Source: Veillonella_A intestinalis
GTDB lineage: Bacteria; Bacillota; Negativicutes; Veillonellales; Veillonellaceae
NCBI RefSeq assembly: GCF_943192895.1
Contig: NZ_CALPCB010000001.1
Coordinates: 186,001-250,000 of the forward strand
Direction of reading: 5' to 3'
DNA: 64,000 bases
A program made the position numbers and the translations under genes. Below are positions 17,489 through 25,166 of the stretch, piece by piece. The first letter of the stretch is position 1. Every line of letters begins with the position of its first letter. The notes under the pieces were generated by a model, which was not told the DNA's origin, did not search any database, and saw only the letters and a list, made by a program, of their open reading frames with translations.

Positions 17489-17746
17489 ATGGAAAAAGCA
17501 ATCTTATTGTCAGTGAGTGTATTCAGTGCTTGTTTAGTAGCTGGTTTAGCCGCATTGGCAGCTGCCTTCGGTGATGCTTTGGCAGTTCGTAAAGCATTTG
17601 AAGGGATGACTCGTCAACCTGAGATGGCTGGTAAGATCATGACTAATTTATTTATTTCCATCGGTTTGATTGAATCTATTCCAATCATTGCAACAGTTAT
17701 TGCCATCGTTCTTGTATTCACGGATGTAGTTATTGGTAAACTATAA
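17489..17746 (+). CDS. atpE: ATP synthase F0 subunit c (two-carboxylate ion site)
   Basis: The rotor-ring proteolipid, 85 residues, two helices joined by the conserved loop RQPE (42-45). The ion-binding glutamate is E62 in helix 2, followed by S63, as in sodium-binding rings. Helix 1 has D29 at the position of Gln32 in the Ilyobacter tartaricus ring (13 residues before the loop arginine in both). A second carboxylate there resembles the two-carboxylate sodium site described for Fusobacterium. The helix-1 GxGxG packing motif is AxAxA here (A22, A24, A26). AGGAGG precedes the start. Confidence 0.96.
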   Translation: MEKAILLSVSVFSACLVAGLAALAAAFGDALAVRKAFEGMTRQPEMAGKIMTNLFISIGLIESIPIIATVIAIVLVFTDVVIGKL

Positions 17747-17818
17747 TTAGATGATTTTTAAATTGAACGAATACAACAAGGCAAGTTATAATTCCAAGTT
17801 TAAGAGGGGGTTACGCCG

Positions 17819-18310
17819 TTGGTAGAAATAAACGGTACATTGCTGGTTCAATTTATCAATTTCTTTATTTTAGTGGCGATTTTAGCGAAATTTGCGTTTA
17901 AACCTTTAGTTGGCGTTATGGAAGCACGACGCAAAAAGATTGAAGGCGATTTAGCGAATGCTCAAGCTACATTAGATTCAGCAGAAGCGACTCGTAAAGA
18001 ATATGAAGCGCAATTAGCAAATGCTCGTAAAGAAGCACAAGCTATTGTTGAAAAAGCAGCTCAGTTAGCAGAGCGTAATACGCAAGCTCAAATTAAGGAA
18101 TTAAAAGAACAGCTAGTACGTGAAAAAGAAGAAGCTCGTAATGAAATTGCCCGTGAACAAGCCAAAGCATTAGAAAAAATGCGTGAAGACATGGTTACCT
18201 TGTCGGTAGCTATTGCTGGCAAACTTGTGGCTAAAAATATGGATAGTCAAGCTAATGTGGAACTTGTAAAAGAAGCAATTGCTAAGCTTGACAGTAAAGC
18301 ATTAGGGTGA
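17819..18310 (+). CDS. atpF: ATP synthase F0 subunit b
   Basis: The peripheral stalk subunit, 163 residues: one N-terminal membrane helix (LVQFINFFILVAILAKF) and then a long charged coiled coil from about residue 35 to 140. Translation appears to begin at TTG (17819): GAGGGGG lies 8 bases upstream and no in-frame ATG exists before the membrane helix. A single b gene indicates a homodimeric stalk. It overlaps the region of the following atpH ribosome site. Confidence 0.93.
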   Translation: MVEINGTLLVQFINFFILVAILAKFAFKPLVGVMEARRKKIEGDLANAQATLDSAEATRKEYEAQLANARKEAQAIVEKAAQLAERNTQAQIKELKEQLVREKEEARNEIAREQAKALEKMREDMVTLSVAIAGKLVAKNMDSQANVELVKEAIAKLDSKALG

Positions 18311-18315
18311 TTGGT

Positions 18316-18882
18316 ATGAGCGTAAACATTGTAACAGATAAATACAGTACCGCTATCTTTGAATTGGCGCAGGAACAGCAAATCCTTGAACAAATGGAAA
18401 CGGATCTTTCCTACGTAAAAGAAGTTATGGATACGCAACCTGGACTAGGCACATTGTTGTTGTACCCTGCCCTAGAAGCACAAGCCAAATGTGATATATT
18501 GACTAAAATTTTTGGTCAAGCAATTCATAAAATGGCGTTAAATACCTTGTATATCATGGTGAAACGAGGGCGTATACGGTATATTCAGGCTACCATTGCA
18601 GAGTTTATTAATAAAGCACGGGAAGCCCGTGGTATATTTGCAGCCACCGTTACAGTGAGTCAAGCTATGCCAGAAGAAGTATATACACAGTTGGCAGATA
18701 AATTAAAAGCAATTACGGGTAAGCAATATGTTTTTACCATTAAAGTAGATCCTACGATTGTGGGTGGGTTAATTATCCAAATTGGCGATACACGCATTGA
18801 TGCCAGTGTATTGCGTCGTATGGATGATTTGAAGAAGCATTTGCTTAAATCCGATACAACAGAGATTGGGGTGAATGGTTAA
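18316..18882 (+). CDS. atpH: ATP synthase F1 subunit delta
   Basis: Connects the peripheral stalk to the F1 head. A 188-residue OSCP/delta protein with the typical N-terminal helical domain (DKYSTAIFELAQEQ) and C-terminal signature VDPTIVGGLIIQIGDTRIDASV near residues 145-166. The ATG at 18316 is used because GGGTGA precedes it and alignment with the family begins there; an upstream GTG overlaps the atpF stop. Confidence 0.93.
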   Translation: MSVNIVTDKYSTAIFELAQEQQILEQMETDLSYVKEVMDTQPGLGTLLLYPALEAQAKCDILTKIFGQAIHKMALNTLYIMVKRGRIRYIQATIAEFINKAREARGIFAATVTVSQAMPEEVYTQLADKLKAITGKQYVFTIKVDPTIVGGLIIQIGDTRIDASVLRRMDDLKKHLLKSDTTEIGVNG

Positions 18883-18884
18883 GT

Positions 18885-20420
18885 ATGAAAATGAAGCCTG
18901 AAGAAATTACTGCCATAATTAAACAGCAGATTCAGGACTACGATGTGGAACTTAACGTTGATGATGTGGGTACTGTGCTTGAAGTAGGCGATGGTATTGC
19001 ACATATTTACGGTCTTGAAAAGGCCATGGCAGGTGAATTGTTAGAATTACCTCATGGTGTATATGGTATGGTACAGAACTTAGAGTTAGACAATGTAGGG
19101 GCTGTACTACTAGGTAATGATTTTTTAATTAAAGAAGGCGATCAAGTGCGTCGTACTGGTCGTATCATGCAGGTTCCAGTAGGTGAACAATTGATTGGCC
19201 GTGTAGTTAATGCCTTAGGTCAACCAATTGATGGCAAAGGGGCGATTACGCCAGAAGGTCATCGTCCAATTGAATATCCTGCACCTGGTATTGCTGACCG
19301 TAAATCTGTATTTGAACCATTACAAACTGGTTTAAAAGCGATTGATGCTATGGTTCCAATTGGTCGTGGTCAACGTGAGTTAATTATCGGTGACCGTGGT
19401 ACAGGTAAATCTGCGATTGCTATTGATACAATCTTGAATCAAAAAGGGCAAGATGTTATTTGTATTTATGTAGCCATTGGTCAAAAAGAATCTACGGTAG
19501 CTCGTGTAGTACAAAAATTACAAGAAGCAGGCGCTATGGACTACACGATTGTAGTATCTGCTGGCGCTTCTGAAGGGGCACCAATGCAGTATATTGCGCC
19601 ATATGCTGGTGTTGCTATGGGTGAACACTTCATGTATCAAGGTAAACACGTACTTTGCGTATATGATGACTTATCCAAACAAGCGGCCGCATATCGTGCC
19701 ATGAGTTTATTACTTCGTCGTCCACCAGGACGTGAAGCATATCCTGGTGACGTATTCTATTTACATTCTCGTCTATTAGAACGAGCTGCTAAATTATCTG
19801 ATGAATTAGGTGGCGGTTCCATTACAGCGTTGCCAATTATTGAAACGCAAGCTGGTGACGTATCAGCCTATATTCCTACGAACGTAATTTCCATTACGGA
19901 CGGTCAGATTTTCCTTGGCACAGATATGTTCTATTCTGGTATTCGACCAGCCGTTGACGTTGGTTTATCCGTATCCCGTGTAGGTGGTAGTGCTCAGATT
20001 AAAGCGATGAAACAAGTAGCTGGTAAATTACGTCTTGACTTAGCACAGTATCGTGAATTGGCAGCGTTTGCTCAGTTTGGTTCTGACCTTGATAAATCCA
20101 CAAAAGCACAACTTGATCGTGGTGAACGTTTGACTGAAATGTTGAAACAACCACAGTATTCACCATTGAAGGTAGAAGAGCAGGTTGTATGTTTATATGC
20201 AGGGATTAATGGCTATTTTGCCACTATTGAAGTAGCCGATGTGCCAGCATTCCAAACTGAATTATTGCGCTATGTACATGGTAATTATAGTGAAATTCTT
20301 ACTAACATTGCGTCTTCTAAAAAATTAGATGAAGCAACTGAAGAACTATTGAAAAAAGCAATTCAAGAATGCATTAAAGCTTTTGGCGAATCCCATCACT
20401 TAATTACTGAGGAGGCATAG
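18885..20420 (+). CDS. atpA: ATP synthase F1 subunit alpha
   Basis: Non-catalytic nucleotide-binding subunit, 511 residues, full length. It has the Walker A loop GDRGTGKS (about 169-176), the arginine finger segment in SVSRVGGSAQ near 365, and the ALPIIETQAGDVSAYIPTNV segment near 330. The start follows the atpH stop directly. Confidence 0.97.
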   Translation: MKMKPEEITAIIKQQIQDYDVELNVDDVGTVLEVGDGIAHIYGLEKAMAGELLELPHGVYGMVQNLELDNVGAVLLGNDFLIKEGDQVRRTGRIMQVPVGEQLIGRVVNALGQPIDGKGAITPEGHRPIEYPAPGIADRKSVFEPLQTGLKAIDAMVPIGRGQRELIIGDRGTGKSAIAIDTILNQKGQDVICIYVAIGQKESTVARVVQKLQEAGAMDYTIVVSAGASEGAPMQYIAPYAGVAMGEHFMYQGKHVLCVYDDLSKQAAAYRAMSLLLRRPPGREAYPGDVFYLHSRLLERAAKLSDELGGGSITALPIIETQAGDVSAYIPTNVISITDGQIFLGTDMFYSGIRPAVDVGLSVSRVGGSAQIKAMKQVAGKLRLDLAQYRELAAFAQFGSDLDKSTKAQLDRGERLTEMLKQPQYSPLKVEEQVVCLYAGINGYFATIEVADVPAFQTELLRYVHGNYSEILTNIASSKKLDEATEELLKKAIQECIKAFGESHHLITEEA

Positions 20421-20424
20421 GGTT

Positions 20425-21291
20425 ATGAGTAGTGCACAAGATTTGCGTAAGCGCATCAAAAGTGTGTCTAATACGCAGCAGATTACTAAAGCCATGAAGA
20501 TGGTAGCGTCTGCTCGATTGCGCCGTGCACAGACCAAAGCCAAATCTACAGAACCATATGCGGAAAAACTAGGTCAGATTCTTACTAATGTAGCAAGTAC
20601 ATTAGATAGTGAAGTATTAGCCGCCTATCCACTGATGCAGGTGAGAGAAGTTAATCGCACGTGTTATATCTTGGTTGGTGCTGATAAAGGCTTAGCTGGT
20701 GCATATACTAGTAATTTGATTAAATTCTTTTTGCAAGCTACCGAAGGTAAAGATGCAAATAATTTTGAAACTATTACAGTAGGCCGTAAAGCAACGGAAT
20801 TCTTGCAATATCATCATTATGATCTTGCTCACTCCCATGTAGGCTTTTCAGATAAACCTGAATATAGCCATGCCCGTCAAATCGTACAAGAAGCGACGAA
20901 TCTATTCTTAGAAGGCACTGTGGATGAAGTAGTTTTGATTTATACACACTTTGTTAATTCTTTAACACAGACTGTGCAAAGTCTTAAATTACTCCCTATT
21001 GAAACAGAAGCACATGAGGATGGCGCATTAAATGATTTATATATTTATGAGCCAAATGTAGAAACCATTTACGATCAATTGTTACCTAAATATTTAGAAA
21101 TTACTATGTATAATGCATTATTGCAGGCTTCTGCTAGTGAGCTTGGTGCTCGTATGACGGCTATGACGTCCGCAACCGATAATGCAGGTGAATTAATTAG
21201 TACATTGAATTTGGAATACAATAAACTACGCCAAGCTGGCATTACAAACGAAATTTCGGAAATTGTGGGCGGCGCGAATGCCTTGCAATAG
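20425..21291 (+). CDS. atpG: ATP synthase F1 subunit gamma
   Basis: The central rotor shaft, 288 residues. The N-terminal coiled-coil helix (LRKRIKSVSNTQQITKAMKM) and the C-terminal helix (MTSATDNAGELI, LEYNKLRQAGITNEI) form the asymmetric axle. GAGGAGG lies in the end of atpA. Nothing unusual. Confidence 0.97.
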   Translation: MSSAQDLRKRIKSVSNTQQITKAMKMVASARLRRAQTKAKSTEPYAEKLGQILTNVASTLDSEVLAAYPLMQVREVNRTCYILVGADKGLAGAYTSNLIKFFLQATEGKDANNFETITVGRKATEFLQYHHYDLAHSHVGFSDKPEYSHARQIVQEATNLFLEGTVDEVVLIYTHFVNSLTQTVQSLKLLPIETEAHEDGALNDLYIYEPNVETIYDQLLPKYLEITMYNALLQASASELGARMTAMTSATDNAGELISTLNLEYNKLRQAGITNEISEIVGGANALQ

Positions 21292-21321
21292 GGTAACGAC
21301 AAAGGAGGAGAGACCTCTTAA

Positions 21322-22746
21322 ATGAGTAATAATATAGGTAAAGTTGTACAGGTTATTGGACCAGTAGTTGACGTTCTTTTTACGGCAGGGAACTTACCAG
21401 CTATTTACAACGCAATTCATATTAAAAAGACAAGCGACTCCGGTAAAGAAGAAGTGATTGTAGTTGAAGTTATGCAACACTTAGGGGACGACACAGTTCG
21501 TGCCGTTGCTATGAGCTCTACCGATGGCCTTACTCGCGGTATGGAAGCAGTCGATACAGGTGCTGCTATCTCTGTACCAGTTGGTGATGGCGTGCTTGGC
21601 CGTATCTTTAACGTGCTTGGTGAGACTGTTGACCATGATGATACACCAGTTAAGTCTGAGGAAATGTGGCCAATTCACCGTCCAGCACCTAAATTTGATG
21701 ATTTAGCACCAGAAACAACAATTCTTGAAACTGGTATTAAAGTAGTTGACTTGATTGCACCTTATGTAAAAGGTGGTAAAATTGGTTTGTTCGGTGGTGC
21801 CGGTGTAGGTAAAACCGTATTAATCATGGAATTAATCCATAATATCGCTACAGAACATGGTGGTTATTCTGTTTTCTCCGGTGTAGGGGAACGTACTCGT
21901 GAAGGGAATGACCTTTGGAATGAAATGAAGGAATCTGGCGTTATTTCTAAGACTGCCTTAGTATATGGTCAGATGAATGAGCCACCAGGAGCTCGTATGC
22001 GTGTAGCGTTAACTGGTTTGACTATGGCAGAATACTTCCGTGACGTGCAGAAACAGGACGTATTGTTATTCGTAGATAACATTTTCCGTTTCATTCAGGC
22101 CGGTTCTGAAGTATCCGCATTGTTAGGTCGTATGCCATCTGCCGTAGGGTATCAGCCAACTTTGGCAAATGACGTAGGGGCCCTTCAAGAACGTATTACG
22201 TCTACTAAAGAAGGTTCCATTACATCTGTACAAGCAGTATATGTACCAGCCGATGACTTGACTGACCCAGCGCCAGCAGCTACATTCGCGCATTTGGATG
22301 CTACGACTGTATTATCTCGTTCTATTGCAGAAATCGGGATTTATCCAGCGGTGGATCCATTGGATTCAACGAGTCGTATTCTTGACCCATTAGTATTAGG
22401 GGAAGAACATTATAAAATAGCTCGTGGTGTACAGGAAGTATTACAGAAATACAAAGATTTGCAAGATATTATTGCTATTCTTGGTATGGAAGAATTGTCT
22501 GAAGAAGATAAATTAACAGTAGCACGTGCTCGTAAGATTCAACGTTTCCTCAGCCAACCATTCTTCGTAGCTGAAGTATTTACTGGTTCGCCAGGGAAAT
22601 ATGTGCCATTAAAAGAAACCTTACGTGGTTTTAAAGAAATTTTGGAAGGTAAACACGATAATTTACCAGAAAATGCATTCTATATGGTCGGCACGATTGA
22701 TGAAGCGGTTGAAAAAGGAAAGGAATTGTTGGAGAAGGGGGAATAA
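21322..22746 (+). CDS. atpD: ATP synthase F1 subunit beta
   Basis: Catalytic subunit, 474 residues. Walker A GGAGVGKT at 158-165, the catalytic glutamate in GVGERTREGND near 190, Walker B LLFVDNIFRF near 250, and the DELSEED-type lever appears as MEELSEEDK near 395. AAAGGAGGAGAG provides a strong ribosome site. Confidence 0.97.
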   Translation: MSNNIGKVVQVIGPVVDVLFTAGNLPAIYNAIHIKKTSDSGKEEVIVVEVMQHLGDDTVRAVAMSSTDGLTRGMEAVDTGAAISVPVGDGVLGRIFNVLGETVDHDDTPVKSEEMWPIHRPAPKFDDLAPETTILETGIKVVDLIAPYVKGGKIGLFGGAGVGKTVLIMELIHNIATEHGGYSVFSGVGERTREGNDLWNEMKESGVISKTALVYGQMNEPPGARMRVALTGLTMAEYFRDVQKQDVLLFVDNIFRFIQAGSEVSALLGRMPSAVGYQPTLANDVGALQERITSTKEGSITSVQAVYVPADDLTDPAPAATFAHLDATTVLSRSIAEIGIYPAVDPLDSTSRILDPLVLGEEHYKIARGVQEVLQKYKDLQDIIAILGMEELSEEDKLTVARARKIQRFLSQPFFVAEVFTGSPGKYVPLKETLRGFKEILEGKHDNLPENAFYMVGTIDEAVEKGKELLEKGE

Positions 22747-22749
22747 TTC

Positions 22750-23166
22750 ATGAGTAGTGGTAAAACTATGCATTTGAATATTATCACCCCAGATGCGACA
22801 GTCTATTCTGGTGACGTTAGTTTTGTAGTAGCCCGTACAGAAATTGGTGATTTAGGGATTCTACCACGTCATGCTAATTTAGTAGCTGCTTTAGAAATTG
22901 CACCTTTGCGCATTGATACGGTAGAAGGTAAAAAAATATTTTTAGCTAACTTTGGTGGTTTTTTAGAAATTAAAGATAATGAAATCACTGTTGTGACGCC
23001 AAATTGTGAATTGCCGGAAGATATTGATGTAGAACGTGCTAAACGAGCTAAAGCACGGGCGGAAGAACGCTTGCAAAGTAAAAGCGAAGAAATAGATTTC
23101 CAACGTGCCCAATTAGCCCTAAAACGCTCCTTATTACGTTTAGATATTAAAAATAAAGTAGGCTAA
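22750..23166 (+). CDS. atpC: ATP synthase F1 subunit epsilon
   Basis: Rotor subunit, 138 residues: an N-terminal beta sandwich (LNIITPDATVYSGDVSFVV, GDLGILPRHANLV) and a C-terminal helical hairpin (AKARAEERLQSKSEEIDFQRA) of normal length, so it can act as an inhibitor of hydrolysis. Last gene of the operon; a strong terminator follows. Confidence 0.95.
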   Translation: MSSGKTMHLNIITPDATVYSGDVSFVVARTEIGDLGILPRHANLVAALEIAPLRIDTVEGKKIFLANFGGFLEIKDNEITVVTPNCELPEDIDVERAKRAKARAEERLQSKSEEIDFQRAQLALKRSLLRLDIKNKVG

Positions 23167-23226
23167 TTAAAGTTTGTTAATTAGTTTAATACTTTGTTTA
23201 GACTGTAATAGGTAAGAATGTATTCA

Positions 23227-23276
23227 AAAGTTGCTTATATAATTTCTCTTAGAATTTATATAAGCAACTTTTTTTG
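23227..23276 (+). terminator. Terminator of the ATP synthase operon
   Basis: AAAGTTGCTTATATA pairs with TATATAAGCAACTTT around a loop of about 14 bases, followed by a run of T. A standard rho-independent terminator 60 bases after atpC. Confidence 0.85.
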
Positions 23277-23373
23277 TTATATCTGGAGTGGACAAGTTTA
23301 TAGTTCTTCTTTGTGGTTTGTTATAGTTTGAGACTATAGCAAATGGGGAATTTAATTATACTTGATTATTAAA

Positions 23374-23472
23374 TTTCCTAGAGTATGTATAGGATTAAGG
23401 TTGGTTGCATTCAGAATAAGAGGTAGATAGTGGTAGATTAAGTAATGCTAGGAAAGTCCATTTGTAATGGAC
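23374..23472 (+). other. Unassigned structured segment before the T-box
   Basis: TTTCCTAG (23374-23381) is exactly complementary to CTAGGAAA (23448-23455). The hairpin GTCCATT/AATGGAC (23456-23472) follows immediately. No open frame fits. It could be a small RNA or the leftover of a lost leader; I do not recognise a known family. Confidence 0.25.
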
Positions 23473-23488
23473 TGCCTTAAAAACTGTG

Positions 23489-23517
23489 TTGACAGTTTTT
23501 TTGTCCACTGGTATAGT
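23489..23517 (+). promoter_or_regulatory. Promoter of the T-box/metA transcript
   Basis: TTGACA (23489-23494), a 17-bp spacer and TATAGT (23512-23517): a near-consensus promoter. The -35 lies inside a small hairpin (AAACTGT 23481-23487 with ACAGTTT 23492-23498, then T's) that may also end read-through from upstream. Confidence 0.7.
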
Positions 23518-23554
23518 AATCACATCGATACAACAACAATATGACATCGATAGC

Positions 23555-23847
23555 AGACAAATACAGAATTGACGATGAAGAGATAAGTATTCGTATGGCG
23601 TTGGCACAGAGAGTCCCGGTAGGTGGAAGGGGATGCAAAAGATTGCGAGGAAAATGGTCTTGGAGTATCCGAGGTGGAATGCGTAAGCTTTAGTCTCGGC
23701 GGATGCAACCGTTACAATGCCACAGTATAATCTTATTGATAAATAAGACGTACTGGTTGAGGGGTAAACTGTGAAGTTTAGCTAAATCAAGGTGGTAACA
23801 CGTTTTTGACGTCCTTGTTCACGATTGTGAATAGAGGATGTTTTTTT
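23555..23847 (+). promoter_or_regulatory. T-box riboswitch, probably methionine-specific
   Basis: A tRNA-sensing leader controlling metA. The T-box sequence is clear: AAATCAAGGTGGTAACACG, ending at 23802, with TGGT (23793-23796) to pair with an ACCA tRNA end. Stem I shows a loop-E AGTA (23586-23589), the helix TTCGTA (23590-23595) with TGCGAG (23644-23649), and the apical CAGAGAG and GGTAGGTGG elements. The specifier loop reads GAAAATGG (23650-23657): AUG (Met) at 23654-23656, or AAU (Asn) if read in strict register. TGGT implies an A discriminator base, which fits tRNA-Met better than tRNA-Asn. The terminator is at 23809-23847. Confidence 0.85.
23809..23847 (+). terminator. Regulated terminator of the T-box leader
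   Basis: GACGTCCT and GTTCAC on the left pair with GTGAAT and AGGATGT on the right (around GATT), followed by seven T. The left arm overlaps the region expected to form the antiterminator with the T-box, so uncharged tRNA would permit read-through into metA. Confidence 0.75.
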
Positions 23848-24020
23848 ATACCTGTATTTGTGGCTTTAGACGGAACAAAAGAGGTGAGAGACCTTTTGCA
23901 AACGTCAAATTTTATGGGATGAAAGTAGTGCTTGAGAAAAAAGAGAGAATTAGGGGATTGAGAAAGTAGAGAGTTTAGAGAAAACAGAGAGTTGAGGTAT
24001 AGGGGGAGGCGAGATAGTAA

Positions 24021-24968
24021 ATGCCCATTACAGTAGTCAAAGATTTGCCGGCTATTGCTAGGTTGGCAGAAGAAAACATATTTGTCATGGATACGGTAAG
24101 AGCTGAATCGCAAGATATTCGACCGCTACAAATTTTAATTGTGAATTTGATGCCTACTAAGGAAATTACAGAAACACAAATTTTAAGAGCCTTAAGCAAT
24201 ACGCCGTTGCAGCTAGATATTACCTTACTTCACATGGTGACACATAAAGCAGCGCATACGTCAGAAGATCATTTAATTTCTTTTTATCGGACCTTTGATG
24301 AAATTAAAGAGCAATTCTTTGATGGTATGATTATTACGGGAGCACCTATTGAGTTAATGCCTTTTGAAGAAGTTAATTATTGGCACGAACTAACACGGAT
24401 TATGGCGTGGAGTGAAGATCATGTATACTCTACCCTATATATTTGTTGGGGGGCGCAAGCGGGTTTGTATTATCACTTTGGTATTGATAAGAGTGTATTA
24501 CCAACTAAATTATTTGGTGTTTTTGAAAATGATGTATTGAATACACAGCCTATGTTATTACGTGGTATGGATGAAGTGTTTTATATGCCTCATTCTAGGC
24601 ATACGACAGTATCCATCGATGAAATTAGGGCGAATAAACAGTTGGAAATTTTAGCGGCTTCAGATAAAGCGGGGGCTGCTATTGTACGAAGTTTAGATAA
24701 TAAACATATTTTTGTCTTTGGACATTCTGAGTACGATAGGGATACATTGCAGCGCGAATATGAACGAGATATTGGCTTAGGCTTAGGGATAACGGTTCCT
24801 GAAAACTATTATCCTGATGATGATCCTACTAAAGAACCCATTGTGCGTTGGCGTTCCACTGGTACTTTATTATTTACCAATTGGCTTAATTATTATGTGT
24901 ACCAAGAAACACCGTATATTATTGAGCAAATAAAGAAGATGAAGCGACAAAGACTTCATCGCGATTAA
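24021..24968 (+). CDS. metA: Homoserine O-acetyltransferase (MetA family)
   Basis: Activates homoserine for methionine synthesis. A 315-residue MetA-family protein with the catalytic cysteine in YICWGAQAG (C142) and the FGHSEYD His-Glu pair near residue 235. Residue 111 is Glu (APIELMP); in this family Glu at 111 goes with acetyl-CoA and Gly with succinyl-CoA. So although many annotations would say succinyltransferase, acetyl transfer is predicted. The next gene, an O-acetylhomoserine sulfhydrylase, agrees. GGGGGAGG lies upstream. The gene is under the T-box leader, so expression should rise when tRNA is uncharged. Confidence 0.92.
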   Translation: MPITVVKDLPAIARLAEENIFVMDTVRAESQDIRPLQILIVNLMPTKEITETQILRALSNTPLQLDITLLHMVTHKAAHTSEDHLISFYRTFDEIKEQFFDGMIITGAPIELMPFEEVNYWHELTRIMAWSEDHVYSTLYICWGAQAGLYYHFGIDKSVLPTKLFGVFENDVLNTQPMLLRGMDEVFYMPHSRHTTVSIDEIRANKQLEILAASDKAGAAIVRSLDNKHIFVFGHSEYDRDTLQREYERDIGLGLGITVPENYYPDDDPTKEPIVRWRSTGTLLFTNWLNYYVYQETPYIIEQIKKMKRQRLHRD

Positions 24969-25000
24969 GTTAAGGCTAATTCGAAATTAGAAATTAAAAC

Positions 25001-25051
25001 AAAATAAAAAATAAAATAAAAAATAAAATAAAAAATAAAATAAAATAAAAT
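25001..25051. repeat. A-rich short tandem repeat between metA and the sulfhydrylase gene
   Basis: Three copies of AAAATAAAAAAT (12 bp) followed by three of AAAAT (5 bp). Such a tract can change length by slippage. It lies 115 bp before the sulfhydrylase start, where length could affect promoter or mRNA structure. Confidence 0.85.
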
Positions 25052-25111
25052 AAATGCCTTCAATGATAGCTTAGCTGGAGAGGTATAAGAAGTATTTGAG
25101 AAAAGAGGGAA

Positions 25112-25130
25112 GTCGGCGTGAGAAACCGAC
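25112..25130 (+). other. Small hairpin in the leader of the sulfhydrylase gene
   Basis: GTCGG pairs with CCGAC around a 9-base loop. No T run follows. It does not fit a SAM riboswitch; the function, if any, is unknown. Confidence 0.3.
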
Positions 25131-25166
25131 GGAAACACTAACGGAGAGAAAAAGGAGAGATTTATT

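Noticed and set aside
24969..25166. SAM riboswitch before metY
   Set aside because: The conserved S-box core and kink-turn are not found; only a small hairpin is present.
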